Positions 30,998 through 40,580 are shown, numbered from the stretch's first letter. The stretch: 64,000 nucleotides of DNA from JAZKAR01 sp040389065 (GCA_040389065.1 JAZKAR010000001.1:178970-242969); one strand, 5' to 3'. Numbers and translations are program-made. Notes: generated by a model from the sequence alone, not told the origin.

Positions 30998-32938
30998 TTA
31001 CTTGTTATCTTTTACTTCGGTAAATTCTGCATCTACAACTTTCTCATCTTTTGAAAGATCAGGGTTATGGGCAGCATTGTCTTGACCCGGAGCGCCATCT
31101 GCTTGAGCAGCACTTTCAGGGGTACCATACATTGCTTGGCCTAATTTTTGAACAGCATTAGACAATGCTTCGGCTTTGCTTTCGATTTCAGACTTGTTAT
31201 CGCTTTTAAGAGCTTGTTCAGCGTCTTTAATAGCTGCTTCAATTGACTCTTTGTCAGCAGCAGCTAGTTTGCTGCCATGATCAGCCAATGATTTTTTCGC
31301 AGTATGAATTAAACCATCGCAGTTATTGCGTGCCTGCACAAGCTCAGTTAATTTACGATCTTCATCAGCATTAACTTCAGCATCGCGTACCATTTTTTCA
31401 ATCTCTGCTTCAGTTAAGCCCGAGTTAGCCTTAATCGTAATGCGGTTTTCTTTATTGGTAGCTTTGTCTTTAGCTGATACATGCAAAATACCGTTGGCAT
31501 CAATATCAAACGTTACTTCTACTTGAGGTACTCCGCGTGGTGAAGGAGGAATACCTTCAAGATTAAATTCACCTAATAACTTATTGGCTGAGGCAAGTTC
31601 ACGTTCTCCTTGGAAAACCTTAATCGTTACGGCAGATTGGTTATCATCGGCTGTAGAAAAGACCTGAGAATGTTTAGTAGGAATCGTCGTATTCTTAGTA
31701 ATCATTTTTGTCATCACACCGCCTAGGGTCTCAATACCCAAAGAAAGTGGAGTTACGTCAAGCAGCAACACATCACGGCGATCACCAGTTAAAACAGCTC
31801 CTTGAATTGCTGCACCTACTGCAACTGCTTCATCAGGATTTACATCGCGTCTTGGTTCCCGATTAAAAAACGCTTTAACACGTTCTTGAACCTTCGGCAT
31901 ACGCGTCATTCCGCCCACGAGAATAACGTCGTTAATGTCAGAAACGCTTAATCCGGCATCTTTAAGTGCAATTTTACAAGGCTCCATTGTGCGCTCAATA
32001 AGCTCATCAACTAAAGACTCTAATTTTGCACGTGTAAATTTAATATTTAAATGCGAAGGAACATTGTTAACCATAGTAATATATGGTTCATTAATTTCGG
32101 TTTGCTGACTTGATGAAAGTTCGATTTTAGCGCGTTCAGCAGCTGCTTTAATACGTTGTAAAGCGATAGGATCTTTAGAAAGATCAACGCCGCTATCTTT
32201 TTTAAATTCATCAATAATGTGATCAATCAAGCGCTGGTCGAAATCTTCACCGCCTAAAAAAGTATCGCCATTGGTTGAAAGTACTTCAAACTGTTTTTCA
32301 CCATCTACATCAGCAATTTCAATAATAGAAACGTCAAATGTACCGCCCCCTAAATCGTACACAGCAATCTTGGTATCGCCTTTGCCATGCTTATCAAGAC
32401 CAAATGCTAATGCTGCTGCAGTAGGTTCATTAATAATACGTTTTACATCTAAACCAGCAATACGGCCTGCATCTTTAGTTGCTTGACGTTGAGCATCATT
32501 AAAATAAGCAGGTACGGTAATAACAGCTTCAGTAACTTCTTCACCCAAATAGTCTTCAGCTGTCTTTTTCATTTTGCGAAGTACTTCGGCAGATACTTGA
32601 GGAGGAGCAAGTTTTTTATCGCGTGCACTGACCCAAGCATCACCGTTATCCGCTTTAATAATGGCATAAGGCATTAAGTTAATATCTTTTTGCACTTCTT
32701 TTTCAGCAAACTTACGACCAATTAAACGTTTTACAGCATAAAGTGTATTTTGTGGATTGGTAACCGCCTGACGTTTAGCGGTTGCACCTACTAAAATTTC
32801 GCCATTTTCCATATAAGCAATAACGGAAGGAGTGGTACGAACACCTTCTGCATTCTCGATAACTTTAGGAGTTCCTCCTTCTAAAATCGCTACGCAAGAA
32901 TTTGTTGTTCCTAAATCGATACCAATAATTTTACCCAT
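30998..32938 (-). CDS. dnaK: Chaperone DnaK (Hsp70)
   Basis: ATP-dependent Hsp70 that holds and refolds proteins. The 646-residue protein has all Hsp70 signatures: [14 protein letters not shown] at the start, [14 protein letters not shown] near residue 198, and [14 protein letters not shown] near residue 340. These are followed by the interdomain linker [15 protein letters not shown], the beta-sandwich substrate domain and the helical lid. The tail ends in an acidic stretch, [11 protein letters not shown], typical of proteobacterial DnaK. A heat-shock promoter lies about 115 bases upstream of the ATG, inside the grpE-dnaK gap. Confidence 0.98.
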   Translation of the reverse strand: MGKIIGIDLGTTNSCVAILEGGTPKVIENAEGVRTTPSVIAYMENGEILVGATAKRQAVTNPQNTLYAVKRLIGRKFAEKEVQKDINLMPYAIIKADNGDAWVSARDKKLAPPQVSAEVLRKMKKTAEDYLGEEVTEAVITVPAYFNDAQRQATKDAGRIAGLDVKRIINEPTAAALAFGLDKHGKGDTKIAVYDLGGGTFDVSIIEIADVDGEKQFEVLSTNGDTFLGGEDFDQRLIDHIIDEFKKDSGVDLSKDPIALQRIKAAAERAKIELSSSQQTEINEPYITMVNNVPSHLNIKFTRAKLESLVDELIERTMEPCKIALKDAGLSVSDINDVILVGGMTRMPKVQERVKAFFNREPRRDVNPDEAVAVGAAIQGAVLTGDRRDVLLLDVTPLSLGIETLGGVMTKMITKNTTIPTKHSQVFSTADDNQSAVTIKVFQGERELASANKLLGEFNLEGIPPSPRGVPQVEVTFDIDANGILHVSAKDKATNKENRITIKANSGLTEAEIEKMVRDAEVNADEDRKLTELVQARNNCDGLIHTAKKSLADHGSKLAAADKESIEAAIKDAEQALKSDNKSEIESKAEALSNAVQKLGQAMYGTPESAAQADGAPGQDNAAHNPDLSKDEKVVDAEFTEVKDNK

Positions 32939-33052
32939 ACAATCCTCTCTATTTTTAAGCGTTTTCTAAAAAACAGGCTATAGCAAATTACAAAATCTAG
33001 TTAATTTTAGAGTTCAAAAAATAATGTTTTAACGTGCTATCTAATGATTTCC

Positions 33053-33081
33053 AAATGGGGTAACTATTGCCTGCTTTCAAG
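33053..33081 (-). promoter_or_regulatory. Sigma-32 heat-shock promoter upstream of dnaK
   Basis: On the minus strand CTTGAAA (33081-33075), a 14-base spacer and CCCCATTT (33060-33053) match the sigma-32 consensus almost perfectly. It lies between the grpE stop and the dnaK start and points at dnaK, giving dnaK a heat-inducible promoter separate from that of grpE. Confidence 0.85.
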
Positions 33082-33106
33082 GGTTTTTTTAAAGCATTTA
33101 AAGACT

Positions 33107-33682
33107 TTAGTTTTTCGCCACAACTACCATAGCAGGGCGTAATACACGTTCATTCAGACGGTATCCTTTTTGATAAACCTGCACCACAGTATTGTCAGGT
33201 GCGTCATTTTGAATAGTGCTTACAGCTTGGTGTATATTCGGATCAAAAGGTTGTCCTTCAGATGGCACTTCAAGAATGCGAGCGCGTTCAAAGGCGTGAT
33301 TTAGCTGTTTAAGAGTAAGCTCTACACCTTGTTGAAGACTACTAACCTCTTGTGTAGGATTTGCTAAAGCCATTTCAAGACTATCTTTTACAGATAACAA
33401 GTGCTCAGCAAAGCTTTCAATTGCAAATTTACTTGCTTTTTGAATATCTTCTTGCGCACGACGCCGTATATTTTCCATTTCTGCTATTGCTCTTAGTGCT
33501 TGATTTTTATTTTCTTCAGCTTCTTGTTGTATTGTTGCTAGCTGCTTAAGAAAAAAAGCTTCTCGTGATTCCGTAGATTCGGGAGTATCTTCTGAAACAG
33601 TTTCTGGATTATTTTTAGTTGCTTCGTTCATCGCAGGGTTTGCTTCATTTTCTTCATGGGGGGGCATAACATTAGCTGTCAT
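33107..33682 (-). CDS. grpE: Nucleotide exchange factor GrpE
   Basis: GrpE releases ADP from DnaK. The start at 33682 is preceded by TTGGAG nine bases away; an in-frame TTG at 33697 overlaps that site and is unlikely. The 191-residue protein has an acidic, disordered N-terminus, a long coiled-coil helix (KNQALRAIAEMENIRRRAQED), and the C-terminal beta domain ending GYRLNERVLRPAMVVVAKN, the family hallmark. grpE, dnaK and dnaJ follow each other on the minus strand. Confidence 0.96.
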   Translation of the reverse strand: MTANVMPPHEENEANPAMNEATKNNPETVSEDTPESTESREAFFLKQLATIQQEAEENKNQALRAIAEMENIRRRAQEDIQKASKFAIESFAEHLLSVKDSLEMALANPTQEVSSLQQGVELTLKQLNHAFERARILEVPSEGQPFDPNIHQAVSTIQNDAPDNTVVQVYQKGYRLNERVLRPAMVVVAKN

Positions 33683-33716
33683 AACAAATGACTCCAAAAA
33701 ATCAACTTAGGGTTTA

Positions 33717-33745
33717 AAATGGGGGAAGGGTATTAGAAATTCAAG
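33717..33745 (-). promoter_or_regulatory. Sigma-32 heat-shock promoter upstream of grpE
   Basis: On the minus strand CTTGAAT (33745-33739), a 15-base spacer and CCCATTT (33723-33717) fit the heat-shock consensus with one mismatch in the -35 element. It lies 35 bases upstream of the grpE start codon. Confidence 0.82.
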
Positions 33746-33927
33746 GTTGTTTTGTAATACGTATTCAAATGTTGTTGGCTGCTTACAAGCAATAAACAAA
33801 CTTATTTTTAGATGTTTTTATGATAAGGTAATGATAAAAAACTTACCTATTCCAACAGTTATGATTTTTTTACCTTAGTAAATTTGGCTACTTCTTACGT
33901 AAAAGGAGCTTATCAAATTGTTAAGAG

Positions 33928-34437
33928 TTAAGATTTCATTTTTACTACTAATGTATTTGCAATAAGATCATGTAAGCACCGGCGATCTTTTCGAAAAATA
34001 CTGCATACATCAAAAATAGCTATAAAAGCCCCTACAACAGGGATCCCTGTAAGTAAATAAATAGGTAGATACCGTTTATAAAGTAAAGTAAATAACGAAG
34101 GCTTTTTTAAATTCAGGCTAACTGTTTTAATATTTAAAATCTTTTTCCCAATAGTTTGTCCTGTAGCGTCTAAACTTTTTCCTTGTATAAGAATAAAGAA
34201 AAATATGCCACTAACAATATAAAGCATGATTTTAGGTAATGAGGGATTAAGGCTGCCTTGCTGCAAACTTTGAAGATCGCCTACATAGCCCATGACAAAT
34301 AAAGAAGGAATGCTTGCAATAAAGCCATCAATCAGAGAGGCTAATAAGCGTTGACCAAGTGTTGCTAGCTGATATGGTTGTGTAGAAATAGAGGTTGTTT
34401 CTTTATTCTCAGCAGAATGTGAAGAATACTGTGTCAT
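33928..34437 (-). CDS. RDD family inner-membrane protein
   Basis: The start at 34437 gives MTQYSSHSAENKET, with GAGGGA upstream; an ATG at 34581 would add 48 residues of AT-driven sequence. The 169-residue protein has the RDD signature LGQRLLASLIDGFIA at about residue 26 with the conserved Arg and Asp. It also has three to four membrane segments, TGQTIGKKILNIKTV, and the closing RRCLHDLIANTLVV. RDD proteins have been linked to ion homeostasis or transport, but the function here is unknown. It is not clearly in an operon with grpE, which follows after 245 bases. Confidence 0.85.
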   Translation of the reverse strand: MTQYSSHSAENKETTSISTQPYQLATLGQRLLASLIDGFIASIPSLFVMGYVGDLQSLQQGSLNPSLPKIMLYIVSGIFFFILIQGKSLDATGQTIGKKILNIKTVSLNLKKPSLFTLLYKRYLPIYLLTGIPVVGAFIAIFDVCSIFRKDRRCLHDLIANTLVVKMKS

Positions 34438-34781
34438 GAATCGTGTTCCCTCAATGTTTTTATATATTGACTGTAGTATATTGTGATTGCAAAAAAATTT
34501 TTGGCAAAAAAGAATAAAACGTTTCGTATTAAGATAGTTATAAATGAAATAATGAAGTTTAGAAAATAAAGCAAACGACATTTACAGCTAATCAAAAAAG
34601 CATATTTTAGTAGCCTGTGATGTTTGCAATCAGGATATAAGTGCAACAAACCATCGCTGCTTAGCTGGCTACATAAAAATTCATTTTTTTCTCTACGTTA
34701 TTTTAGTGCTTATTGACTATACAAAAAGACAATAAGCTAAAATTAAATTACTAAAATAAGAGGGAAATAAATAGTGGGGAA
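34438..34781. other. Intergenic region between rnpB and the RDD gene
   Basis: No gene is recognised. An 8-bp inverted repeat (GCTTATTG at 34708, CAATAAGC at 34730) lies about 45 bases beyond the 3' end of RNase P RNA and may help to end or process that transcript. The promoter of the RDD gene should be in the left part. Confidence 0.35.
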
Positions 34782-35162
34782 GGAAGTTAGCCGATAAGCC
34801 GGGTTCTGTACCATGTGAGTAATCACATGCGACAGTCATTCATCTGGGCCTGTTGTTACCAACAAGCTCTAGCAACCTACCCGCAGACTCAGCGGGCCGC
34901 CTCAATGTCTGCCTATTTGGTCTTGCTTCGGATGGGGTTTAGCGTGCCGACCATGTTGCCATGCTCGCGGTAGGCTCTTACCCTGCCGTTTCACCCTTGC
35001 CTGTATAATTATCCTAAAATAATTACCATCGGCGGTTTGCTTTCTGTTCCACTTTCCATCATCTCGCGATGTCCGGCTGTTAGCCGGCATCCTGCCCTGT
35101 GAAGCCCGGACTTTCCTCCATCTATCCCTAAAAGATAGACCGCGACTGTCTAGCTAACTTCC
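34782..35162 (-). ncRNA. rnpB: RNase P RNA, bacterial class A
   Basis: Catalytic RNA that matures the 5' ends of tRNAs. Reading the minus strand, the ends GGAAGTTAGC and GCTAACTTCC pair perfectly as helix P1. All universal blocks are present in order: GAGGAAAGTCCGGGC, ACAGAAAGCAAACCGCCGAT, AAGGGTGAAA, GGTAAGAGCCTACCGC, AGCAAGACCAAATAGG and ACAGAACCCGGCTTATCGG. A short helix near the 3' part is lengthened by an extra hairpin CATGTGA-TTAC-TCACATG compared with E. coli, and another variable helix is AT-rich (TAATTAT...ATAATTA). Length is about 381 bases. Confidence 0.97.
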
Positions 35163-35170
35163 TAGCCTAG

Positions 35171-35201
35171 ATACTATCACAAGCTATGAAAAAAATTTCA
35201 A
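35171..35201 (-). promoter_or_regulatory. Likely promoter of rnpB
   Basis: On the minus strand TAGTAT lies 8 bases before the RNA start, as expected of a -10 box. TTGAAA lies 19 bases further upstream, which is longer than the ideal spacing. Confidence 0.45.
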
Positions 35202-35312
35202 TTTGATGCTGGAATGAATTTACTAATAATTAGGTACGGAGAAGAGATTATTAAATAATGCGGATTGATATGGGTTAAGTTTTTCGAAAGGATCTCTTTA
35301 AAGCTTAAATTG

Positions 35313-35328
35313 TGTTTCACGTGAAACT
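35313..35328. promoter_or_regulatory. parS: parS site bound by ParB
   Basis: TGTTTCACGTGAAACT matches the 16-bp parS consensus TGTTNCACGTGAAACA in all but the last base, with the perfect palindrome GTTTCACGTGAAAC. It is in the gap between rnpB and the luxR-type gene. ParB loads here and spreads to organise the origin region. Confidence 0.88.
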
Positions 35329-35384
35329 ATTTTTTAATGATTCAAAGGAGCGATAAAAAAAGCTCCTTTGAATGCTAGCTACTC

Positions 35385-36101
35385 TTAATAAGAAATAAGA
35401 CCCAGCATAGCTGCTCGTGTAGCTGCTGCCGTTTTATTAACTGAATTTAATTTTCTTTTTGCATTTGTGAGATGAAAGTTGACCGTTCTTTCTTTTATGT
35501 TGAGAATTTCAGCGATTTCACTAGAGGTTTTTCCTTCTCCTGTCCAGCGTAGAGTCGAAATTTCTCTTTTGGTAAGATGAACCTTAAGTTCAGGCAGTAG
35601 CTTAGGGGCAATATGGCGAGATAATGCCTGATGTGCAACTTGAGCAAGCCAACTCATTTTTAAAGATTTTTCTTTCAGCTCTTCTTCGGTTACTTCTTGG
35701 TTAGAGCGAACTAGAGTGAGCATGCCGTTTACGCCATTAATGCTGCGGCTAGATTGCGCCCAACCAAATCGCAGGCCATGATTTTGAGCTTCTTGCCATA
35801 ATTTCGGAGTGCTGCTAAAAGCTTCTTCATTCCAAATAATAGGTAAATCAGAATGCATGCAGTGCGTTATTGTAGGATCAACTGAAACATAATTTTCTTT
35901 TTTATAATGGGTTTGCCATTCTTCAGGAAAATTGTTAAGGGAAACCGTATGAGGGCGTGAAATAGGAATGGGGGTACGTAAATTGTAAGAGCAATATTCA
36001 AACCCTAGTTCTTTTGCAAGCGGAATAAGGGCTTGGAAAATCTCTTTTTCACATGAAAGAGACGGTAGCTTAAGTATTTGCTCTTCTTGCCAGTTCTGCA
36101 T
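35385..36101 (-). CDS. LuxR-family quorum-sensing regulator without a neighbouring synthase
   Basis: The protein has 238 residues. The N-terminal autoinducer-binding domain keeps the six usual acyl-homoserine-lactone pocket positions (Trp62, Tyr66, Asp75, Pro76, Trp90 and Gly113). The C-terminal helix-turn-helix is canonical (LTKREISTLRWTGEGKTSSEIAEILNIKERTVNFHL, about residues 176-211). The ATG at 36101 has AAGGAG six bases upstream. No luxI-type gene is in the window, so it is a LuxR solo here and may answer to its own or foreign signals. A long AT-rich region lies upstream. Confidence 0.92.
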   Translation of the reverse strand: MQNWQEEQILKLPSLSCEKEIFQALIPLAKELGFEYCSYNLRTPIPISRPHTVSLNNFPEEWQTHYKKENYVSVDPTITHCMHSDLPIIWNEEAFSSTPKLWQEAQNHGLRFGWAQSSRSINGVNGMLTLVRSNQEVTEEELKEKSLKMSWLAQVAHQALSRHIAPKLLPELKVHLTKREISTLRWTGEGKTSSEIAEILNIKERTVNFHLTNAKRKLNSVNKTAAATRAAMLGLISY

Positions 36102-36893
36102 AGTCAACTCCTTTTGAGATAATTGCCTAATAATGATATAGACGACCGGATTAATATAACTTAAGTTTGTTTGTAAGCCATTGATATTATTAGCAATCCG
36201 CTTGTTTGAAAAATGTATTAAAAGAGGTATTCTGTAAATCGGTAATCAATTAGATTGAACAATAATCAATTTTTAATATCTCCTTTCAAAACCAGGTTTT
36301 TAAAAAGCTTATGCTTTAAAAATATATCTACATAATCTTTTAAGAGAGAAAAAATTTATGATTCTAGAGGAAGGTATATTCAAAAAAAATATATCCATAT
36401 TGAATTATTGGTTATGCTTTCTTTTATAGCATGTAAACATTAACAGCATTGACAATACAGCTTTTTATTATGGTATGTCAATTAAGGTTAGTAGGTATCT
36501 TTAAAAAAATTTATTTTGAAATAATCATAAAGTAATCAAATTTTTCTTATTACCATTTTGGAATAAACTTATGAAAAATTTAAATCAAAGAATAATTAAA
36601 TTGAAATCAAAGAATGTGTTAGGTAAAATTTTTTATAAAATTACTCATAAATAAAGAGAAAAAATATCATAATTGGATTTATATTTTCATTAATGTTACG
36701 AAAAATTAACACAAATATATTAGCGAAAAATATTATTGAACTAGCTAATGTATAGTTTTGATTGGTTGATTGGTTATAGATAATAATAAAAAAATGTAAA
36801 AATATATATCAATTAGAAGGAAATTTTAATCATTATTATTGAAATAATAAAAGTGCCAGCTAGTAGGCTAAAAAAACTAAATAAATATTAAAA
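36102..36893. other. Long AT-rich intergenic region upstream of the luxR-type gene
   Basis: About 790 bases without any credible gene, with many A/T runs, visibly lower in G+C than the neighbours. A short inverted repeat (AAAAAGC...GCTTTAAAAA near 36300) is present. It holds the regulator's promoter and perhaps small RNAs that cannot be recognised by eye. It ends at repeat copy C. Confidence 0.4.
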
Positions 36894-37028
36894 TTAGAAG
36901 TTGCGCAGTTGGGTTGTCTCGGTGTGGGACGCCCCCGCATTATAGCAACCTGCCGTACTGTTGGTACTGTCTGCATTGTTATGCGGGGCATCCCATGCCT
37001 TGATAGAACCCTACTGCGTAACTTCTAA
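36894..37028. repeat. Copy C of the dispersed imperfect palindromic repeat, overlapping rluE
   Basis: Left end TTAGAAGTTGCGCAGTTGGG, right end TACTGCGTAACTTCTAA, interior TCTCGGTGTGGGACGCCC and GCGGGGCATCCCATGCCTTGATAG. GGGACGCCCCCGCAT and ATGCGGGGCATCCC form an inner arm, so the whole element can fold into a long branched hairpin. The right end lies inside rluE: it encodes the last residues and the TAG stop. At 135 bp this is the longest copy. Confidence 0.88.
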
Positions 37029-37592
37029 AAATGTATTTGCCCAGCGATAAGCTCCAGGCTCCAAATCATCAAGAGCCCAACAGCCAATCTGTTTGCGAAT
37101 AAGTCGTAGTGTAGGAAAACCTACAGCGGCAGTCATGCGCCTTACCTGACGATTGCGGCCTTCATAGAGTGTGATTGAAACCCAAGAAGTAGGGATGTTT
37201 ATTCTAGTACGAATAGGTGGATTTCTAGGCCATAAGCCAATAGGATCACCTTGCTCATTAGTCGGCGATTCTACTACATTAACTTGGGCAGGTTTAGTGA
37301 ACCCATCTTTTAACATGACACCTGTATTTAATTTTTTAAGCGCTTCGCTATCGATTAAACCCTCAACTTGCACCCAATATGTTTTAGGAAGCTTGTGACG
37401 AGGATCAGTAATACGATGCTGTAATACTCCATCGTTAGTAAGCACCAAGAGTCCTTCACTATCGGTATCTAACCTACCCGCTGGGTAAAGATTAGGAAAA
37501 GGCACATAGTCAGCGAGGGATGGATAGGTGGGATGCGCACTAAATTGGCAAATAACGTTAAAGGGTTTATTCAAGAGCAGCAGTTGAGACAT
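37011..37592 (-). CDS. rluE: 23S rRNA pseudouridine synthase, RluE-like
   Basis: RsuA-family pseudouridine synthase without an S4 domain, 193 residues, as in RluE, which modifies U2457 of 23S rRNA. The catalytic aspartate is Asp42 in AGRLDTDSEGLLVLT. The family KTYWVQVEG and GRNRQVRRMTAAVGFPTLRLIR motifs are present. The final residues LEVTQ and the stop codon come from the terminal arm of repeat copy C, so the native C-terminus seems to have been replaced or extended by the repeat. It diverges from icd across 108 bases. Confidence 0.92.
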   Translation of the reverse strand: MSQLLLLNKPFNVICQFSAHPTYPSLADYVPFPNLYPAGRLDTDSEGLLVLTNDGVLQHRITDPRHKLPKTYWVQVEGLIDSEALKKLNTGVMLKDGFTKPAQVNVVESPTNEQGDPIGLWPRNPPIRTRINIPTSWVSITLYEGRNRQVRRMTAAVGFPTLRLIRKQIGCWALDDLEPGAYRWANTFLEVTQ

Positions 37593-37700
37593 AATTTTTG
37601 TATAAGGGTTATGAACAGCAAGTTTTTATTCTACGTTAATATAGGGGTGGAAAAAAACAAACATTGTTTTTAACTCATTTATTTCCTAGGAGAACACTTT

Positions 37701-38945
37701 ATGACAACCCGCCTTCAAAAGCCGGCTGGTGAATTGATTCGTGTGCATCAAGATGGAACTCTCGATGTGCCTGATCAACCTATTATTCCCTTTATCGAAG
37801 GGGATGGAATTGGTGTAGACATTACCCCTGTTATGAAAGAAGTTGTTAATGCTGCGGTAGAGAAAGCGTATGGGGGACGCCGTAAAATTTCTTGGATGGA
37901 AGTTTATGCTGGCGAAAAGGCGACAAAAGTTTACGACGCGGATACCTGGTTGCCTGAAGAAACTATTCAAATTATGCGAGAGTATGTAGTTTCAATTAAA
38001 GGGCCTCTTACAACACCTGTATCGGGAGGTATTCGTTCTTTAAATGTAGCCTTGAGGCAACAATTAGATTTATATGTATGTTTGCGTCCTGTACGTTATT
38101 TTTCTGGTGTTCCCTCACCTGTGAGACACCCTGAAAAAACTGATATGGTAATATTTCGTGAAAATACCGAAGATATTTATGCAGGAATAGAGTGGGAAGC
38201 ACAATCAGAAGCAGCACAAAAAATTATTCGGTTTCTTCAAGACGAAATGGGAACCAAAAAAATTCGCTTTCCTGAGAGTTCAGCTATAGGTATCAAGCCA
38301 GTATCGATAGAGGGTTCTAAGCGCCTGGTAAGAAAAGCTATTCGCTATGCGATTGATAATAAAAGAAGCAGTGTTACCCTTGTTCACAAAGGTAATATTA
38401 TGAAGTATACCGAAGGTGGATTTAAAACATGGGGGTATGAGGTTGCAGCTCAAGAGTTTGGCGCCCAACTTTTAGATGGCGGCCCATGGATGATTATTAA
38501 GGCACCACATGGGAATGTGGTTATAAAAGACGGAATTGCAGATGCTTTTTTACAGCAAATTTTATTAGCGCCTGAAGACTATGATGTAATTGCTACACTT
38601 AATCTTAACGGTGATTATATTTCTGATGCACTTGCAGCTCAAGTTGGTGGAATCGGGATTGCACCAGGAGCAAATCTTTCAGATACCGTAGCAATCTTTG
38701 AAGCAACGCACGGTACAGCTCCAAAATATGCTGGTAAGAATATGGTTAATCCTGGTTCTTTAATTTTGTCTGCTGAAATGATGTTGCGTCATATGGGGTG
38801 GACTGAAGCTGCTGATAAAATCATGGCAGCGATAGAAGTTCCCATTAAGCAAAAAACAGTGACTTATGATTTTGCTAGATTGATGGATGATGCTAAACAA
38901 GTATCTTGTTCTGATTTTGGTAAAGCAATGATTGCAGCGATGTAA
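37701..38945 (+). CDS. icd: Isocitrate dehydrogenase (NADP)
   Basis: TCA-cycle enzyme that converts isocitrate to 2-oxoglutarate. The 414-residue protein follows the E. coli type throughout: [24 protein letters not shown] with Ser113 at the regulatory phosphorylation position, the [14 protein letters not shown] motif, and [25 protein letters not shown] near residue 300. A GGAG lies 8 bases before the ATG. It is followed by a hairpin and stands alone on its strand. Confidence 0.97.
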   Translation: MTTRLQKPAGELIRVHQDGTLDVPDQPIIPFIEGDGIGVDITPVMKEVVNAAVEKAYGGRRKISWMEVYAGEKATKVYDADTWLPEETIQIMREYVVSIKGPLTTPVSGGIRSLNVALRQQLDLYVCLRPVRYFSGVPSPVRHPEKTDMVIFRENTEDIYAGIEWEAQSEAAQKIIRFLQDEMGTKKIRFPESSAIGIKPVSIEGSKRLVRKAIRYAIDNKRSSVTLVHKGNIMKYTEGGFKTWGYEVAAQEFGAQLLDGGPWMIIKAPHGNVVIKDGIADAFLQQILLAPEDYDVIATLNLNGDYISDALAAQVGGIGIAPGANLSDTVAIFEATHGTAPKYAGKNMVNPGSLILSAEMMLRHMGWTEAADKIMAAIEVPIKQKTVTYDFARLMDDAKQVSCSDFGKAMIAAM

Positions 38946-38966
38946 TTTTATAAGAGCAATATAGAT

Positions 38967-38995
38967 ACCCTTCCTTTTTTGAAAGAAGGAAGGGT
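38967..38995. terminator. Hairpin after icd
   Basis: ACCCTTCCTT and AGGAAGGGT form a 9-bp stem with an A/T loop 22 bases beyond the icd stop. There is no U-run directly after it on the plus strand, so it is a moderate candidate. Confidence 0.5.
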
Positions 38996-39031
38996 GGTTA
39001 TAAACATGAATAACTTTACAATGAATTTCGC

Positions 39032-39739
39032 ATGCCATCTACAGCGTTGCAATATCATCTTGCTTATTTAGGCAACCTAGTAAATAAGTTATATGGCACA
39101 TGGCTTAAAGCATATTTTAAAGCTAGTGCTTTTCTCTTTATAATATTTCTACCGTTACAGCTTAATGCTACTACGTGGGTGATTTTACGGACTCGGCAAG
39201 GTGATGCCCAGCATGCTTATGATAAAGATCGTTTAAGGGCTGATGGTGCTAACATTATTTTTTGGCGACGAATACGTTTTAAAAGTCCTCAGCCAAGTGG
39301 ATTTGGAGAGGTTAGTCGAGCTATTTATCAAGAAAGAATAGATTGCCAAAATCAAACCCTACAAACATTATTTGTAGGGTTGTATGATGAAGAGCATCGA
39401 GCTTTGTTAGAGCGAGCAATGCCTGAAAATACGCCCTCAACAGTAATTTTACCTGAAAGTATTGGCGAGCTTTTTCAAAATTCAATCTGCCGTTTTGCCA
39501 TTATTCCTGCTCCAGGAAGTACTTCATCCAATAATCGTATTACTAATTCTAATAGCATAAAACCAACTACTCCTTTTGTACCGCAGCGGCGGCCGGTAGT
39601 GATTGATAATCCTTTATCTGGTACTACATCCCCTCAGGGAAATACGCCAATTTTTCCGCCGATTTCTACTCCTGATTTACTTATTCCACCTATTGCGCCG
39701 CCAATAGTGCCACCTTTATTACCGTTAACTCCGCCTTGA
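39032..39739 (+). CDS. Secreted surface-adhesin-E-like protein with proline-rich tail
   Basis: The 235-residue protein has a hydrophobic export segment at about residues 29-46 after an unusually long N-terminus. It then has a domain starting TTWVILRTRQGDAQHAYDKDRL and containing IIFWRRIRF and ERIDCQNQT. That pattern (W near the start, a tyrosine/aspartate, W after a strand, one cysteine) fits the surface-adhesin protein E family seen in Burkholderiales. The last 60 residues are rich in Pro, Thr and Ser, ending in PPIAPPIVPPLLPLTPP. No strong ribosome binding site is seen at 39032, so the true start may be further in. Function unknown. Confidence 0.65.
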   Translation: MPSTALQYHLAYLGNLVNKLYGTWLKAYFKASAFLFIIFLPLQLNATTWVILRTRQGDAQHAYDKDRLRADGANIIFWRRIRFKSPQPSGFGEVSRAIYQERIDCQNQTLQTLFVGLYDEEHRALLERAMPENTPSTVILPESIGELFQNSICRFAIIPAPGSTSSNNRITNSNSIKPTTPFVPQRRPVVIDNPLSGTTSPQGNTPIFPPISTPDLLIPPIAPPIVPPLLPLTPP

Positions 39740-39850
39740 TTGAAAAATCAAATGATTTGGCGTATTTACGCATCTTGCACTATGAGAAAATCTATTGATT
39801 TCTATTTAAAATCTTAGGCTTGAATATGTACTAGAACAACTGTATTTTTG

Positions 39851-40513
39851 TTAGGCAATTTTTTTTACAATACACTGAATTTGTGCAACTGCATCGCAGT
39901 AGCGGGTTTGATCAATTGAGGTGAAATTGGCAAGAAATCTTTCAATACTTGGTAAATAAACACCTTTTTTTCTTAGTTTAATACATTTTTTAAATAATGA
40001 ACGTGCAAAACGGTTTGATTTTAATAATTGATGTCTATAAATACTATAATCATATCCCTGATTTTGAAGCATAAGATTAACAATTTTGCTGTGAGGCAAA
40101 GATTGAGCAATATCCAAAACATTTACTGATACAGAAGACCAGCTGTTTGCCTTTGAAATTGTAAATGTATATTTATGATCATCATTAAATCTACTTGGAA
40201 AAACTCCTTGCTCATAAAGATCTTCATCAGGAACAATAAAAAAAAGATGCCCGCCTACGCGAACTAACTTCCACCAATCGAGTAATGCTTGTTGTGGATC
40301 ACGCATATGCTCTAAACAATGTGAGGCATACACAAAATCAAACTCTTCGTCAATATAACTGCTAATTTTATTGGCATCGCCGTCCTTTACATCAAACGTT
40401 CTGGCTGTCGAGGTAACAGGATCATTGCCACATCCTATATCAATACCTTTTCCTGCCAATATAGTATGTTCTAATGTGCCCCATAACTTTCTGGTTTTAC
40501 TGGTTTCATTCAT
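39851..40513 (-). CDS. SAM-dependent methyltransferase in the glycan gene patch
   Basis: The 220-residue protein has the class I methyltransferase glycine motif GIDIGCGNDP near residue 23, the acidic FDVKDGDAN, and the post-motif SHCLEHMRDPQQAL with LVRVGGHLFFIVPDEDL, as in sugar or lipid methyltransferases. It is divergent from the neighbouring glycosyltransferase gene (start codons 67 bases apart). A role in modifying lipopolysaccharide or a surface glycan is inferred from context only. Confidence 0.8.
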   Translation of the reverse strand: MNETSKTRKLWGTLEHTILAGKGIDIGCGNDPVTSTARTFDVKDGDANKISSYIDEEFDFVYASHCLEHMRDPQQALLDWWKLVRVGGHLFFIVPDEDLYEQGVFPSRFNDDHKYTFTISKANSWSSVSVNVLDIAQSLPHSKIVNLMLQNQGYDYSIYRHQLLKSNRFARSLFKKCIKLRKKGVYLPSIERFLANFTSIDQTRYCDAVAQIQCIVKKIA

Positions 40514-40580
40514 AATTGTTGATTCCGAAAGTGCAGTAATAAAATTGATATTTAAATTCCTAAAATTAAAGGAAGGGTTG

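Noticed and set aside
32271..32677. Two plus-strand frames opposite dnaK
   Set aside because: Products of codon bias in dnaK; neither has a plausible start site.
34902..35090. Minus-strand open reading frame inside rnpB
   Set aside because: The sequence is the RNase P RNA; its bases are explained by RNA structure.
36894..37028. Insertion sequence remnant with a transposase
   Set aside because: The element is far too short for a coding region and no transposase fragment is seen nearby.
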